A stretch of 64,000 bases of DNA, from assembly GCA_040380855.1 (NCBI GenBank), contig JBEIIG010000014.1, positions 3,003 through 67,002 of the forward strand. The letters are read 5' to 3'. The notes beneath the pieces were generated by a model. The model was not told where the DNA came from. It did no database searches and worked only from the letters and a program-made list of their open reading frames with translations. This document shows, in pieces, positions 41,078-49,196 of the stretch (its first letter is position 1; every line of letters begins with the position of its first letter). Source of the DNA: VFMC01 sp040380855 (GTDB lineage: Bacteria > Actinomycetota > Acidimicrobiia > Acidimicrobiales > Ilumatobacteraceae). The position numbers were made by a program, and so were the translations under genes.

Positions 41078-42429
41078 AGCGCCTCCAGTACCCGGGCCAG
41101 TTCGGCCGCCACGTCGAAGCGCACGTGCGCGCAGTCGCGCACCACCACCTCGCCACCCACCACCACGTGGTGCACGTCGGCCGGTGAGGCGGCGTACACC
41201 ACCGCAGCCAGCGCGTGCGCAGGGTCGGTTCCGGCCAGCCGCACCGACCCCAACCCCACCGTTGCGAAGTCGGCCACGGCACCGACCGCCAGCATCCCGC
41301 CACCGTCCCAGCCCAGGCTGCGATAGCCCTCAGCGGTCGCGGCGTGCAGCAGGGCGTGCACCTCGTGGTTGCCGCGTCGCAGCGTGGCCAAGCGTTCGTC
41401 GAGTTCGAGCGCCCGCATCTCTTCGAACGGATCGATCACAGCGTGCGAGTCGCTGCCCAGCGCCAGCGCCACACCGGCGTCGCGCAGCGCGCTCGACGGG
41501 CCGATGCCGTCGGCAAGGTCGCGTTCGGTGGTGGGGCAGAAACACACCGTGCATCCATGGGCCTGGTAGCGCTCGATGTCGTGGGCCGTGAGATGGGTGG
41601 CGTGCACCGACGTGAACCGAGGTGTCAGCGCGCCGGTCACGTCGAGCAGGGCCGTCGGTGTCATCGCGTGCGCAGCGAGGCACTGCTCGTTCTCGGCGGG
41701 CTGCTCGCTCACGTGCGCGTGCAGCGGCGCACCGCGCTCGGTCGCCCACTTCGCCACGGCGCGCATGGCGAACGGATCGACCGCGCGCACCGAGTGGATG
41801 GCTGCCCCCACGCGCACCATCGGGTTGGCGCGATATGCGTCGGCCAGGGCGTCGACCCGCGTGGCCCATGCCGCGGCCGAGCCGTCGCTGAATCGGCGCT
41901 GCACCTCGTTGGGGGCCACCGGCGCACCCTCGGCCCCGACGCCACCGTGCAGGTAGCACGTGTCGAGCAGGGCGATCCGCAGGCCCGCCTCGCCGGCCGC
42001 GGCGATGAGCGCCTCGCCCATCGCGTTCGGTCGCTCGTACGCAACGCCGCCCGTGTCGTGGTGCAGGTAGTGGAACTCGCCCACCACCGTCATGCCGGCC
42101 AGCACCATCTCGCCGTACACGGCCCGCGCCAGTGCCCGGTACGACGTCGGCGTCAGCCGCCCGGCCAGGCCGTACATCTGGTCGCGCCACGTCCAGAACG
42201 AACCGGTGCCCGCGTGGGTGCGGCCGCGCAGCGCCCGATGGAACGCATGGCTGTGGGCGTTGGCGAACCCGGGCAGCGTGAGTCCGCGCAGCACCACCGC
42301 ACCCGCCGGCGCGGGTGCGCCGGCACTGATCGACGTGATGACACCATCGGCGACCTCGAGCACCACGTCGGCCACGGCGACGTCGCCGCCCAACCAGGCC
42401 AACTGGCAATGGAACAGGGTGCTGCTCAC
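41074..42429 (-). CDS. hutF: formimidoylglutamate deiminase
   Basis: A 451-residue amidohydrolase that deiminates N-formimino-L-glutamate to N-formyl-L-glutamate and ammonia. 'TLPGFANAHSHAFHRALRGRT' region (~44-64), 'VVGEFHYLHHD' (~108), 'LLDTCYLHGG' (~145), 'PLHAHVSEQPAENEQC' (~220), 'CFCPTTERDLADGIG' (~287) and 'LALGSDSHAVIDPFEEMRALE' (~310) are HutF-specific. The GTG start overlaps the stop of the deformylase gene (GTGA), so the two are translationally coupled. Its presence sets the route through N-formylglutamate, which then needs a deformylase. Confidence 0.94.
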   Translation of the reverse strand: MSSTLFHCQLAWLGGDVAVADVVLEVADGVITSISAGAPAPAGAVVLRGLTLPGFANAHSHAFHRALRGRTHAGTGSFWTWRDQMYGLAGRLTPTSYRALARAVYGEMVLAGMTVVGEFHYLHHDTGGVAYERPNAMGEALIAAAGEAGLRIALLDTCYLHGGVGAEGAPVAPNEVQRRFSDGSAAAWATRVDALADAYRANPMVRVGAAIHSVRAVDPFAMRAVAKWATERGAPLHAHVSEQPAENEQCLAAHAMTPTALLDVTGALTPRFTSVHATHLTAHDIERYQAHGCTVCFCPTTERDLADGIGPSSALRDAGVALALGSDSHAVIDPFEEMRALELDERLATLRRGNHEVHALLHAATAEGYRSLGWDGGGMLAVGAVADFATVGLGSVRLAGTDPAHALAAVVYAASPADVHHVVVGGEVVVRDCAHVRFDVAAELARVLEAL

Positions 42430-43001
42430 GATCCGACGCGGCGCACGAACTCGGTGATGCGTTCGACGAACGCAGCGCGGTGGTGCTGCTCGAACTGCTC
42501 CCACGTGGTGAGCGTGCGCGTGTCGACGACGCGGTCGAGGAACAGCAGACCGTCGAGGTGGTCGCACTCGTGCTGGAACGTGCCCGCCGTGAGGCCGCGC
42601 CGGATCTCGTCGTACTCGTTGCCGTGGCGGTCCCAGTAGCGCACCCGCACGTTCACGTGGCGGAACACGTTGCCGCGCAGGTTGGGCACCGACAGGCAGC
42701 CCTCGTTGATCTCCACCAGTTCGTCATCGATCGGTTCGATCACCGGGTTCACCACGATGGTGAGCGGGATCTGCGGCTTGTACGGGTACCGCGGGTTGTG
42801 GTTCACCTCGATCACGGTGATGCGCACCGGCACGTGCACCTGGTTGGCCGCGATGCCGGCCCCGTTGGCGTGGCGCATCGTGTCGATCATGTCGTCGATG
42901 AGCTGCTGCATCTCGGGGCTCGCCAGTTCGTCGCGCGTCAACTCGCGCGCCCGCTCGCGCAACACGGGGTGGCCGACGGTGGCGATGGGCAGCACGGTCA
43001 T
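42426..43001 (-). CDS. def: peptide-deformylase-family metalloenzyme in hut operon; candidate N-formylglutamate deformylase
   Basis: A 191-residue protein with all three peptide deformylase motifs intact: 'GAGIAANQ' (47-54), 'EGCLS' (100-104, metal Cys102) and 'HECDH' (144-148, metal His144/148 and catalytic Glu145). Family enzymes remove formyl groups from N-formylmethionyl peptides. Here the gene sits between PhyH and hutF, starts behind GAGGAGG, and its stop overlaps the hutF start. HutF makes N-formylglutamate, and no HutG-type hydrolase is visible. It may therefore serve as the N-formylglutamate deformylase. The family call is firm; the substrate is inference, and a housekeeping Def cannot be excluded. 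Confidence 0.9.
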   Translation of the reverse strand: MTVLPIATVGHPVLRERARELTRDELASPEMQQLIDDMIDTMRHANGAGIAANQVHVPVRITVIEVNHNPRYPYKPQIPLTIVVNPVIEPIDDELVEINEGCLSVPNLRGNVFRHVNVRVRYWDRHGNEYDEIRRGLTAGTFQHECDHLDGLLFLDRVVDTRTLTTWEQFEQHHRAAFVERITEFVRRVGS

Positions 43002-43011
43002 CGGGGCCTCC

Positions 43012-43794
43012 TCACACCAGCACCGGGAACAATGGATGGTCGAGCGGTGCGCCAGCCGGCAGTTCGTCGACGAGACCGGGGAACGGCGGCGAGGTGACCC
43101 AGGAGCGCGGCGCATGCACCATGTCGTCGCCCAGGAAGCGGATCGACAGCACCCGGCGCCTGCCGGGGCCGGGGTTGCCGCCTGCGGCGTGCAGGGTGGC
43201 CATGTGGAAGCACACTGCGTCGCCCGGTTCGAGCGCCCAGCCGATCACCGGGAACCGCTCGGGTTGGGCCTCGATGTCGGGCAGTTCGTCGAGTGACCCC
43301 TCGGGGAACCACTTGGCCTGGTCGTCGAGGAAGCTCCGCGGCATGTACCACGGGCCGAGGTGCGAGCCGGCCACGAACTCGAGCGTCGCCTCGCGACGCA
43401 CCGGGTCGACCGGTATCCACATGCTCAGGTTCTGGCGACCGTCGACGTTGTAGTACGGGATGTCCTGGTGCCATGGCGTGCGCTGGCGCGTACCGGGCTC
43501 TTTCACCAGCACGTGGTCGTGGTACAGCCGCACGCTGGCGCTGCCCATCAGCTGACGGGCGATCTCGGCGGCACCCGAGGTGCGGATGAACTGCTCCATC
43601 GTGGTGATGCGCTGCCACGAGCAGAAGTCCTCCACGAACGCTGCGTCGTCGGTGCCGCTGGCCCGCTTGGCCCCGGGCGACAGGTCGGCGAGGTTGGCGT
43701 CGATGGCCTGGCGGGCCAGTTCCACCTGGTCGGGCGTGAACGCACCGCGCACACACACCGCGCCGTCGCGCCAGAAGTCACCCTCGACGATCAT
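43012..43794 (-). CDS. phytanoyl-CoA dioxygenase (PhyH) family oxygenase in hut operon
   Basis: A 260-residue Fe(II)/2-oxoglutarate oxygenase. The facial triad is 'PWHQDIPYY' (His-x-Asp, ~111-113) and the distal His of 'FHMATLHAAGGN' (~203), with the 2OG-binding Arg in 'RRRVLSIRFLG' (~215). 'LSMWIPVDPVRREATLEFVAGSH' is typical of PhyH. Its ATG overlaps the hutU stop (ATGA), and 10 bp separate it from the deformylase gene. An oxygenase is not part of the classical hut pathway; it may feed a modified histidine or related amino acid into the route, which is speculative. Confidence 0.87.
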   Translation of the reverse strand: MIVEGDFWRDGAVCVRGAFTPDQVELARQAIDANLADLSPGAKRASGTDDAAFVEDFCSWQRITTMEQFIRTSGAAEIARQLMGSASVRLYHDHVLVKEPGTRQRTPWHQDIPYYNVDGRQNLSMWIPVDPVRREATLEFVAGSHLGPWYMPRSFLDDQAKWFPEGSLDELPDIEAQPERFPVIGWALEPGDAVCFHMATLHAAGGNPGPGRRRVLSIRFLGDDMVHAPRSWVTSPPFPGLVDELPAGAPLDHPLFPVLV

Positions 43795-45455
43795 GCACCC
43801 GTACCTTCGCGCATCGGGATGCGCACGCCGCGTTCACCCGCCACGTCAACTGCTCGTTCGTAGCCGGCGTCGGCGTGGCGGATCACGCCCATGCCCGGAT
43901 CGGTGGTGAGCACCCGCTCGAGCTTCTGCGCAGCCAGGTCGGTGCCGTCGGCAAGGCACACCATGCCGGCGTGGATGCTGCGGCCGATACCCACACCACC
44001 GCCGTGGTGGATGCTCACCCACGACGCACCCGACGAGGTGTTCACGAGCGCGTTCAGGAGGGGCCAGTCGGCGATCGCGTCGCTGCCGTCGAGCATCGCC
44101 TCGGTCTCGCGGTAGGGCGAGGCCACCGATCCCGAGTCGAGGTGATCGCGGCCGATGACGATGGGTGCCTTCAGCTCGCCCCGCTTCACCATCTCGTTGA
44201 AGCGCAGGCCCAGCCGGTGGCGCTCGCCGTAGCCCAGCCAGCAGATACGCGCCGGCAGGCCCTGGAACGCGATGCGCTCGCCGGCGAGGCGGATCCAACG
44301 GGCCAGCCCCTCGTCGTCGGGGAACTCTTCGAGCACGGCACGGTCGGTGGCGGCGATATCGGCCGGATCGCCCGACAGCGCCACCCAGCGGAACGGGCCC
44401 TTGCCCTCGCAGAACAGCGGGCGGATGTACGCGGGCAGGAAGCCCGGGTAGTCGAAGGCCCGCTCGAAGCCACCCAACTTCGCCTCGGTGCGCAGGCTGT
44501 TGCCGTAGTCGAACACTTCGCTGCCCTTGTCGAGGAAACCCACCATCGCCCGGCAGTGCGCCGCCATCGACTCACGCGACCGGCGGATGAGTTCCTGCGG
44601 GTTCGTACGCGCCAATTCGGCCGTGGCCTCGGCAGTGAGGTCGGCAGGCACATAGCTGAGCGGGTCGTGGGCACTGGTCTGGTCGGTGACGATGTCGGCC
44701 GGGAAGTCGAGTTCGAGCAGCCGCGGCAGCAGCAGCGCTGCGTTGCCCACCAGGCCGACCGACAGCGGCCGGCGCTCGTCGCGGGCGCGCACGCAGCGGG
44801 CGATGGCGTCCTCCACCGAGTCGGCCACCTCGTCGAGATAGCGCGTCTCGACACGGCGCTCGAGGCGCCACCGCTCGACATCGATGCACAGGGCCACACC
44901 GTCGTTCATCGTCACGGCCAGGGGCTGTGCGCCGCCCATACCACCCACACCTGCGGTGAGCGTGATGGTGCCGGCGAGCGTGCCACCGAACTTGCGACGG
45001 GCGATCTCGGCGAAGCACTCGTAGGTGCCCTGCAAGATGCCCTGGGTGCCGATGTAGATCCACGACCCGGCGGTCATCTGGCCGTACATCGTGAGGCCCA
45101 GCTGCTCGAGGCGGCGGAACTCGTCCCAGTTGCCCCACTCGGGCACGAGGTTCGAGTTGGCCAGCAGCACGCGCGGTGCCCACTCGTGGGTGCGGAACAC
45201 GCCCACCGGCTTACCGCTCTGCACCAGCATCGTCTCGTCGTCGCGCAGGGTGCGCAGCGTGCGCGCCATCGCATCGAACGCGTCCCAACTGCGCGCGGCT
45301 CGGCCGGTGCCGCCGTACACCACCAGGTCGTCGGGGCGTTCGGCCACCTCGGGGTCGAGGTTGTTGTGCAGCATGCGGTAGGCCGCTTCCTGCTGCCAGC
45401 CGAGCGTGTTCAGTTGCGTGCCGCGCGGGGCGCGCACGGGGCGGGGACCAGACAT
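43791..45455 (-). CDS. hutU: urocanate hydratase
   Basis: A 554-residue urocanase, the second enzyme of histidine degradation (urocanate to imidazolone propionate), with tightly bound NAD+. 'NNLDPEVAERPDDLVVYGGTGRAARSW' region (~30-57), 'VQSGKPVGVFRTH' (~78), 'WIYIGTQGILQGTYECF' (~131), 'TAGVGGMGGAQPLA' (~167, NAD loop), 'DQTSAHDPL' (~253) and 'CWLGYGERHRLGLRFNEMV' (~410, catalytic Cys/Tyr region) are all present. It directly abuts hutH and overlaps the PhyH start. Full length for the family. Confidence 0.97.
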   Translation of the reverse strand: MSGPRPVRAPRGTQLNTLGWQQEAAYRMLHNNLDPEVAERPDDLVVYGGTGRAARSWDAFDAMARTLRTLRDDETMLVQSGKPVGVFRTHEWAPRVLLANSNLVPEWGNWDEFRRLEQLGLTMYGQMTAGSWIYIGTQGILQGTYECFAEIARRKFGGTLAGTITLTAGVGGMGGAQPLAVTMNDGVALCIDVERWRLERRVETRYLDEVADSVEDAIARCVRARDERRPLSVGLVGNAALLLPRLLELDFPADIVTDQTSAHDPLSYVPADLTAEATAELARTNPQELIRRSRESMAAHCRAMVGFLDKGSEVFDYGNSLRTEAKLGGFERAFDYPGFLPAYIRPLFCEGKGPFRWVALSGDPADIAATDRAVLEEFPDDEGLARWIRLAGERIAFQGLPARICWLGYGERHRLGLRFNEMVKRGELKAPIVIGRDHLDSGSVASPYRETEAMLDGSDAIADWPLLNALVNTSSGASWVSIHHGGGVGIGRSIHAGMVCLADGTDLAAQKLERVLTTDPGMGVIRHADAGYERAVDVAGERGVRIPMREGTGA

Positions 45456-46997
45456 CTAGAGCACCTCCAGGTTGCCGATGGCGGATTCGACGGCAGCGAG
45501 CACACTGCCGTCGGCGAGCAGCGCCTCTGCGGCGCGCAGATCGGGCGACAGCCAGCGGTCGGGCCCGGGGCCCGCCACCGCGCCGCGCAACACCTGCAGC
45601 GCCGCGCCGGTGCCAGCCGCCGGAGCCAGCGGACCGCGCAGGTCGATGGCCGCAGCAGCGCACACCACCTCGACGGCGATGATGCGGCGCAGGTTGTCGA
45701 TGCTGCGGCGCAGCTTGCGCGCAGCGGCCCACCCGTTCGACACGTGGTCTTCCTGCATCGCGCTGGTGGGCAGCGACTGGGTGCTGGCGGGTACGGCCAG
45801 GCGCTGGTTCTCCATCGCCATGGCTGCCTGCGTGTAGTGGGCGATCATGTAGCCCGAGTTCACGCCCGGGTCGGGGGCGAGGAACGGGGGCAGCCCGTGC
45901 GAACGGGCCCGGTCGAGCATGCGGTCGGTGCGCCGCTCGGCGATGGCCGACAGCTCGCTCACCGCGATGGCCAGGAAGTCGCACACCAGCGCGAGCGGTG
46001 CACCGTGGAAGTTGCCGCACGACTCGACGCGACCGTCGGGCAGCACCATCGGGTTGTCGATCGCCGCCTCGAGTTCGCGTTCGGCCACCGCCCGGGCGTG
46101 GGCCAGCGTGTCGTGCGCCGCGCCGTGCACCTGGGGCGTGCAGCGCAGCGAATAGGCGTCCTGCACCCGGCTGTCGCCCTCGCGATGGCTGGCCACGATG
46201 GCCGAACCACCCAGCAGGCGCCGCAGGTTGGCGGCACTGACCGCCTGCCCCAGCTGCGGGCGCAATGCCTGCAGGTCGGCGGCGAACGCCCGGTCGGTGC
46301 CGAGCAGTCCCTCCACGCTCATGGCCGCGCTCACATCGGCGAGGCGCAGCAGCGCATCGAGATCGGTGATCGCCAGAGCGAGCATGCCGAGGATGCCGTC
46401 GGTGCCGTTGATGAGCGCCAGACCCTCCTTGGCGCGCAACGTCACCGGCTGCAGCCCTGCCGCTGCCAGCGCCTCATCGGCGGCGAGCACCGTGCCGTCG
46501 GACAGGGCGACCTCACCCTCGCCCAACAGTGCGAGCGCGCAGTGGCTGAGCGGCGCCAGGTCGCCGCTGGCCCCCAGCGAACCGTGCTCGCGTACCACCG
46601 GCGTGATCCCTGCGTTCAACAGACCGAGTTGCAGATCGACCAGTTCGGGCCGTGCCCCCGATCGCGCCATCGCCAGGCTGCGCGCCCGCAGCAGCAGGGT
46701 GGCGCGCACCACCTCGGTCTCCACCGCATCGCCCATACCCGCGGCGTGCGAGCGCACCAGTGCCACCTGCAACTCGGCGGTGCGCTCGGCGGGGATGACC
46801 GTGCTGGCCAACGCCCCGAAGCCGGTGGTGACGCCGTACACCGGTGTGTCGCCGGCGACGAAGCCGTCGATCAGTGCGGCGCTGGCCTGCATGGCCGAGC
46901 GGGCCGCGTCGCCGAGGGCGACCGGCGTGCCACCTCGCGCCACCGACACCACGTCGTCGATCGCCAGACCCTGTCCTGCCAGTTCGATGGCTTCCAT
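45456..46997 (-). CDS. hutH: histidine ammonia-lyase
   Basis: A 513-residue HAL/PAL-family enzyme that eliminates ammonia from L-histidine to give urocanate. The MIO-forming tripeptide Ala143-Ser144-Gly145 is in 'GSLGASGDLAPLSH'. 'YGVTTGFG' (catalytic Tyr54), 'QDAYSLRCTPQVHGA' (~277) and 'STQSLPTSAMQEDHVSNG' (~388) are conserved. First gene of the hut operon, separated from the divergent IclR gene by only 30 bp. It ends immediately before the hutU ATG. Confidence 0.97.
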   Translation of the reverse strand: MEAIELAGQGLAIDDVVSVARGGTPVALGDAARSAMQASAALIDGFVAGDTPVYGVTTGFGALASTVIPAERTAELQVALVRSHAAGMGDAVETEVVRATLLLRARSLAMARSGARPELVDLQLGLLNAGITPVVREHGSLGASGDLAPLSHCALALLGEGEVALSDGTVLAADEALAAAGLQPVTLRAKEGLALINGTDGILGMLALAITDLDALLRLADVSAAMSVEGLLGTDRAFAADLQALRPQLGQAVSAANLRRLLGGSAIVASHREGDSRVQDAYSLRCTPQVHGAAHDTLAHARAVAERELEAAIDNPMVLPDGRVESCGNFHGAPLALVCDFLAIAVSELSAIAERRTDRMLDRARSHGLPPFLAPDPGVNSGYMIAHYTQAAMAMENQRLAVPASTQSLPTSAMQEDHVSNGWAAARKLRRSIDNLRRIIAVEVVCAAAAIDLRGPLAPAAGTGAALQVLRGAVAGPGPDRWLSPDLRAAEALLADGSVLAAVESAIGNLEVL

Positions 46998-47007
46998 ACA
47001 GCGGCAA

Positions 47008-47020
47008 ACTCTGCCAGAGT
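47008..47020. promoter_or_regulatory. candidate IclR-type hut operator
   Basis: ACTCT-GCC-AGAGT is a perfect 13-bp palindrome in the 30-bp gap between hutH and its divergent regulator. CAGAGT (47015-47020) also sits 7 nt before the regulator ATG, so a bound repressor would cover its promoter and probably that of hutH. Confidence 0.5.
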
Positions 47021-47027
47021 GTGGAAC

Positions 47028-47660
47028 ATGGCGCAAGCAGCCGATCGCGGTCTGAGCCTGCTGCGGGTGGTGGCCGACCACACCGAGGGCATCACGCTCA
47101 GCGACGCGGCGCGCACCGTCGACCTGGCCCCCAGCACGGCCCTCCGGCACCTCCGCGCGCTCGAGGCCACCGGCTTCGTGCACCGCCGCGCCGACGACGG
47201 CCGCTTCGAGCCCGGTCCCGAACTGTTCCGCATCGCCCGCGCACTGGTGACGGCCGCATCGCTGCCGCGCCTCGCCGAACCACTGCTGGCCGAGCTGGCC
47301 GCCACCACCGGCGAGTCGGCCTACCTGGCCGAACCGCTCGACCGCACCCACGCGGTGTACACCTGCCTCGCCGAGGGGCACCACGCCATCCGCCACGTCA
47401 GCTGGCTCGGCCACCAGATCTCTCGTCGCGACACCGCCGTGGGCGCAGCGCTCGCCGGGCGCACCGACCCCGACGGCGTGGCCGTGCGTGTCGATGCCGT
47501 CGAGGCGGGCATCACCGCTGTATCGGCTCCGGTGCGCAGCGCCGATGGCCGTGTCGTTGCAGCCATCAGCGTCGTGGGGCCCTCGTTCCGCCTGCAGGGC
47601 GACGCGCTCGGCCGTACCCGGCGCGCGGTGCTGGGCACTGCGGCCAGACTGGCCCCGTGA
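47028..47660 (+). CDS. hutR: IclR-family regulator of the hut operon
   Basis: A 210-residue IclR-type regulator. The winged HTH covers ~1-65 ('GLSLLRVVADHTEGITLSDAARTVDLAPSTALRHLRALEATGFVHRR'). The effector domain is 'LAELAATTGESAYLAEPLD...' to 'VSAPVRSADGRVVAAISVVGPSFRL' (~85-195), slightly short for the family (usually ~250). Divergent from hutH across 30 bp, it probably senses urocanate or a later intermediate. The symbol is based on position. Its stop overlaps the GTG of the amine oxidase gene (GTGA), so that gene is co-transcribed. Confidence 0.85.
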   Translation: MAQAADRGLSLLRVVADHTEGITLSDAARTVDLAPSTALRHLRALEATGFVHRRADDGRFEPGPELFRIARALVTAASLPRLAEPLLAELAATTGESAYLAEPLDRTHAVYTCLAEGHHAIRHVSWLGHQISRRDTAVGAALAGRTDPDGVAVRVDAVEAGITAVSAPVRSADGRVVAAISVVGPSFRLQGDALGRTRRAVLGTAARLAP

Positions 47661-49126
47661 CCCCTTCGCGACGCGACCTCCTCCGGCTGATGGCAGCGAT
47701 GCCGGCAGCGCTCACCCTCGCCTCGTGCCGGGCTACATCACCATCAGTGCCCGACGACGTCGGCGCCGGCAACACCGGCGACACCGGTGCCACCGACGAC
47801 AGCGGCGACACCGGCGGGTCCACCACCCCATCCACCGGCGCAGCCACCAGTGGCACCGAGGGTCGGCGCGTGCCCGAGCCGCTGGCGATGATCCGCACCT
47901 CGTGGTCGGCCGACCCGTGGGCCCGCGGCTCGTACTCGTTCCTCCCGGTCGGTGCCGACCCGGCACTGCGCGCCGACCTCGCCCAGCCGATCGGTGACCG
48001 GCTGTTCGTCGCCGGCGAGGCCACGTCGAGCAGTGCACCGGCGACCGTGCCCGGCGCCCCCGAGTCGGGCCGCGGGGGGGCCGCCGCGGGCGCCGCCGGG
48101 GCCGAACCCGGCCACGTCGTAGCGGTGATCGGCGCTGGCATGGCAGGGCTCGCTGCGGCCAAGACGCTGCGTGATGCCGGCTACACGGTGGCGGTGTTCG
48201 AGGCGCGTGACCGGATCGGCGGGCGCGTGGCCACCGTCCGCTCCGACGCCTGGCCCATACCGGTCGAACTCGGCGCGTCGTGGGTGCACGACGTGAACGC
48301 CAGCGACCTCGCCGAGCAACTCGACGGTCTCGGTGTCGACACGGCCGACTTCGACTACGACAACGCCAGCACGCTGTTCACCGGCGGGATGACGCAGGCG
48401 TCGCTCGGCGAGGCAGCCGACGCGATCGCCGCTGCCAGCGACTGGGCCGACGACGCCGAAGCCGATTTCTCGATCGCTGCGGCCGTCACCGCCAGCGGCG
48501 CCGAGGTCGATCCGCTCGCGCTCAGCCATGTCGACGAGGTGGAACTCGCCAGCGAGTACGGCGCGAACGCCGACGAACTGTCGGCGTGGTGGGGCACCGA
48601 GGAGGGCTCCGAGGGCGACGACCTACTGGTGCTGGGTGGCTATGGCGGCTTGGCCGATCACCTCGCCGACGGCCTCGACATCCGCGTGAGCACGGCTGTG
48701 CTCGAGGTGTCGTGGGGCGCTGATGGAGCCGACCTCACTCTGGCCGACGGGGCACCGTTCTCGTGCGACCGCTTGGTGGTCACCGTGCCGCTCGCCGTGC
48801 TCGCCGCCGACGACATCACGTTCGACCCTCCGCTGCCCGACACCCACCGGGCGGCCATCGACACCATGGGCACCGGCCTGCTCGACAAGGTGTGGTTCGT
48901 GTTCCCCGAGCAGTTCTGGTCGAACGAGTCGCTGATGTGGACGCGTGTCGACGAACCCGGCACCCCGTTCCGCGAGTGGTTCAACCTCGCGCCACTCACC
49001 GGCGAACCCGTGCTGCTGGCGTTGCACGGCGGCCGAACCGCGCGGGCATGGGCCGAACGCAGCGACGCCGACCTGCGCGCCGCGGGCCTGGCCGCGTTGC
49101 AGCAGTTCCTCGATGCCGGCTGGTGA
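47657..49126 (+). CDS. circularly permuted flavin amine oxidase, Tat lipoprotein
   Basis: A 489-residue protein. Residues 1-24 are a twin-arginine signal with lipobox ('SRRDLLRL...LTLASC', Cys24), then a Gly/Ser/Thr/Asp-rich linker (~30-70). Residues 72-145 are homologous to the C-terminal end of flavin monoamine/polyamine oxidases: 'TSWSADPWARGSYSF', 'LAQPIGDRLFVAGEATS', 'PATVPGAPESG'. Only after this comes the N-terminal FAD fold ('VVAVIGAGMAGLAAAKTL', 'VFEARDRIGGRVAT', ~154-193) and the substrate domain with 'LLDKVWFVF' (flavin-site Lys). The protein ends at the point where the moved segment would normally follow. Exported and membrane-anchored; amine substrate unknown. Confidence 0.85.
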   Translation: MTPSRRDLLRLMAAMPAALTLASCRATSPSVPDDVGAGNTGDTGATDDSGDTGGSTTPSTGAATSGTEGRRVPEPLAMIRTSWSADPWARGSYSFLPVGADPALRADLAQPIGDRLFVAGEATSSSAPATVPGAPESGRGGAAAGAAGAEPGHVVAVIGAGMAGLAAAKTLRDAGYTVAVFEARDRIGGRVATVRSDAWPIPVELGASWVHDVNASDLAEQLDGLGVDTADFDYDNASTLFTGGMTQASLGEAADAIAAASDWADDAEADFSIAAAVTASGAEVDPLALSHVDEVELASEYGANADELSAWWGTEEGSEGDDLLVLGGYGGLADHLADGLDIRVSTAVLEVSWGADGADLTLADGAPFSCDRLVVTVPLAVLAADDITFDPPLPDTHRAAIDTMGTGLLDKVWFVFPEQFWSNESLMWTRVDEPGTPFREWFNLAPLTGEPVLLALHGGRTARAWAERSDADLRAAGLAALQQFLDAGW

Positions 49127-49140
49127 CGCCGGCTGGTGAC
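49115..49140. repeat. 13-bp perfect tandem duplication at the amine oxidase stop codon
   Basis: GCCGGCTGGTGAC occurs at 49115-49127 and again at 49128-49140. The first copy contains the stop codon. Removing either copy leaves the same stop, so the duplication is silent for the protein. Confidence 0.9.
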
Positions 49141-49184
49141 ACCGCTCGGGCCGAGCGGCGGGTAACCGTGTCACACCCCTCGGG

Positions 49185-49190
49185 CAGGAT
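49185..49190 (+). promoter_or_regulatory. putative leaderless -10 element, DUF222 gene
   Basis: CAGGAT ends 6 nt before the ATG at 49197. Confidence 0.3.
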
Positions 49191-49196
49191 GGCCGC

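Noticed and set aside
43875..47660. A plus-strand frame of about 1260 codons across the hut genes.
   Set aside because: It is antisense to hutU and hutH, whose motifs are unmistakable. Only the last 211 codons, from 47028, are a real gene (IclR).
49115..49140. The 13-bp duplication as the cause of a truncated amine oxidase.
   Set aside because: The stop codon is the same with one or two copies, and the missing C-terminal segment is already present at the N-terminus, so permutation explains the protein better.
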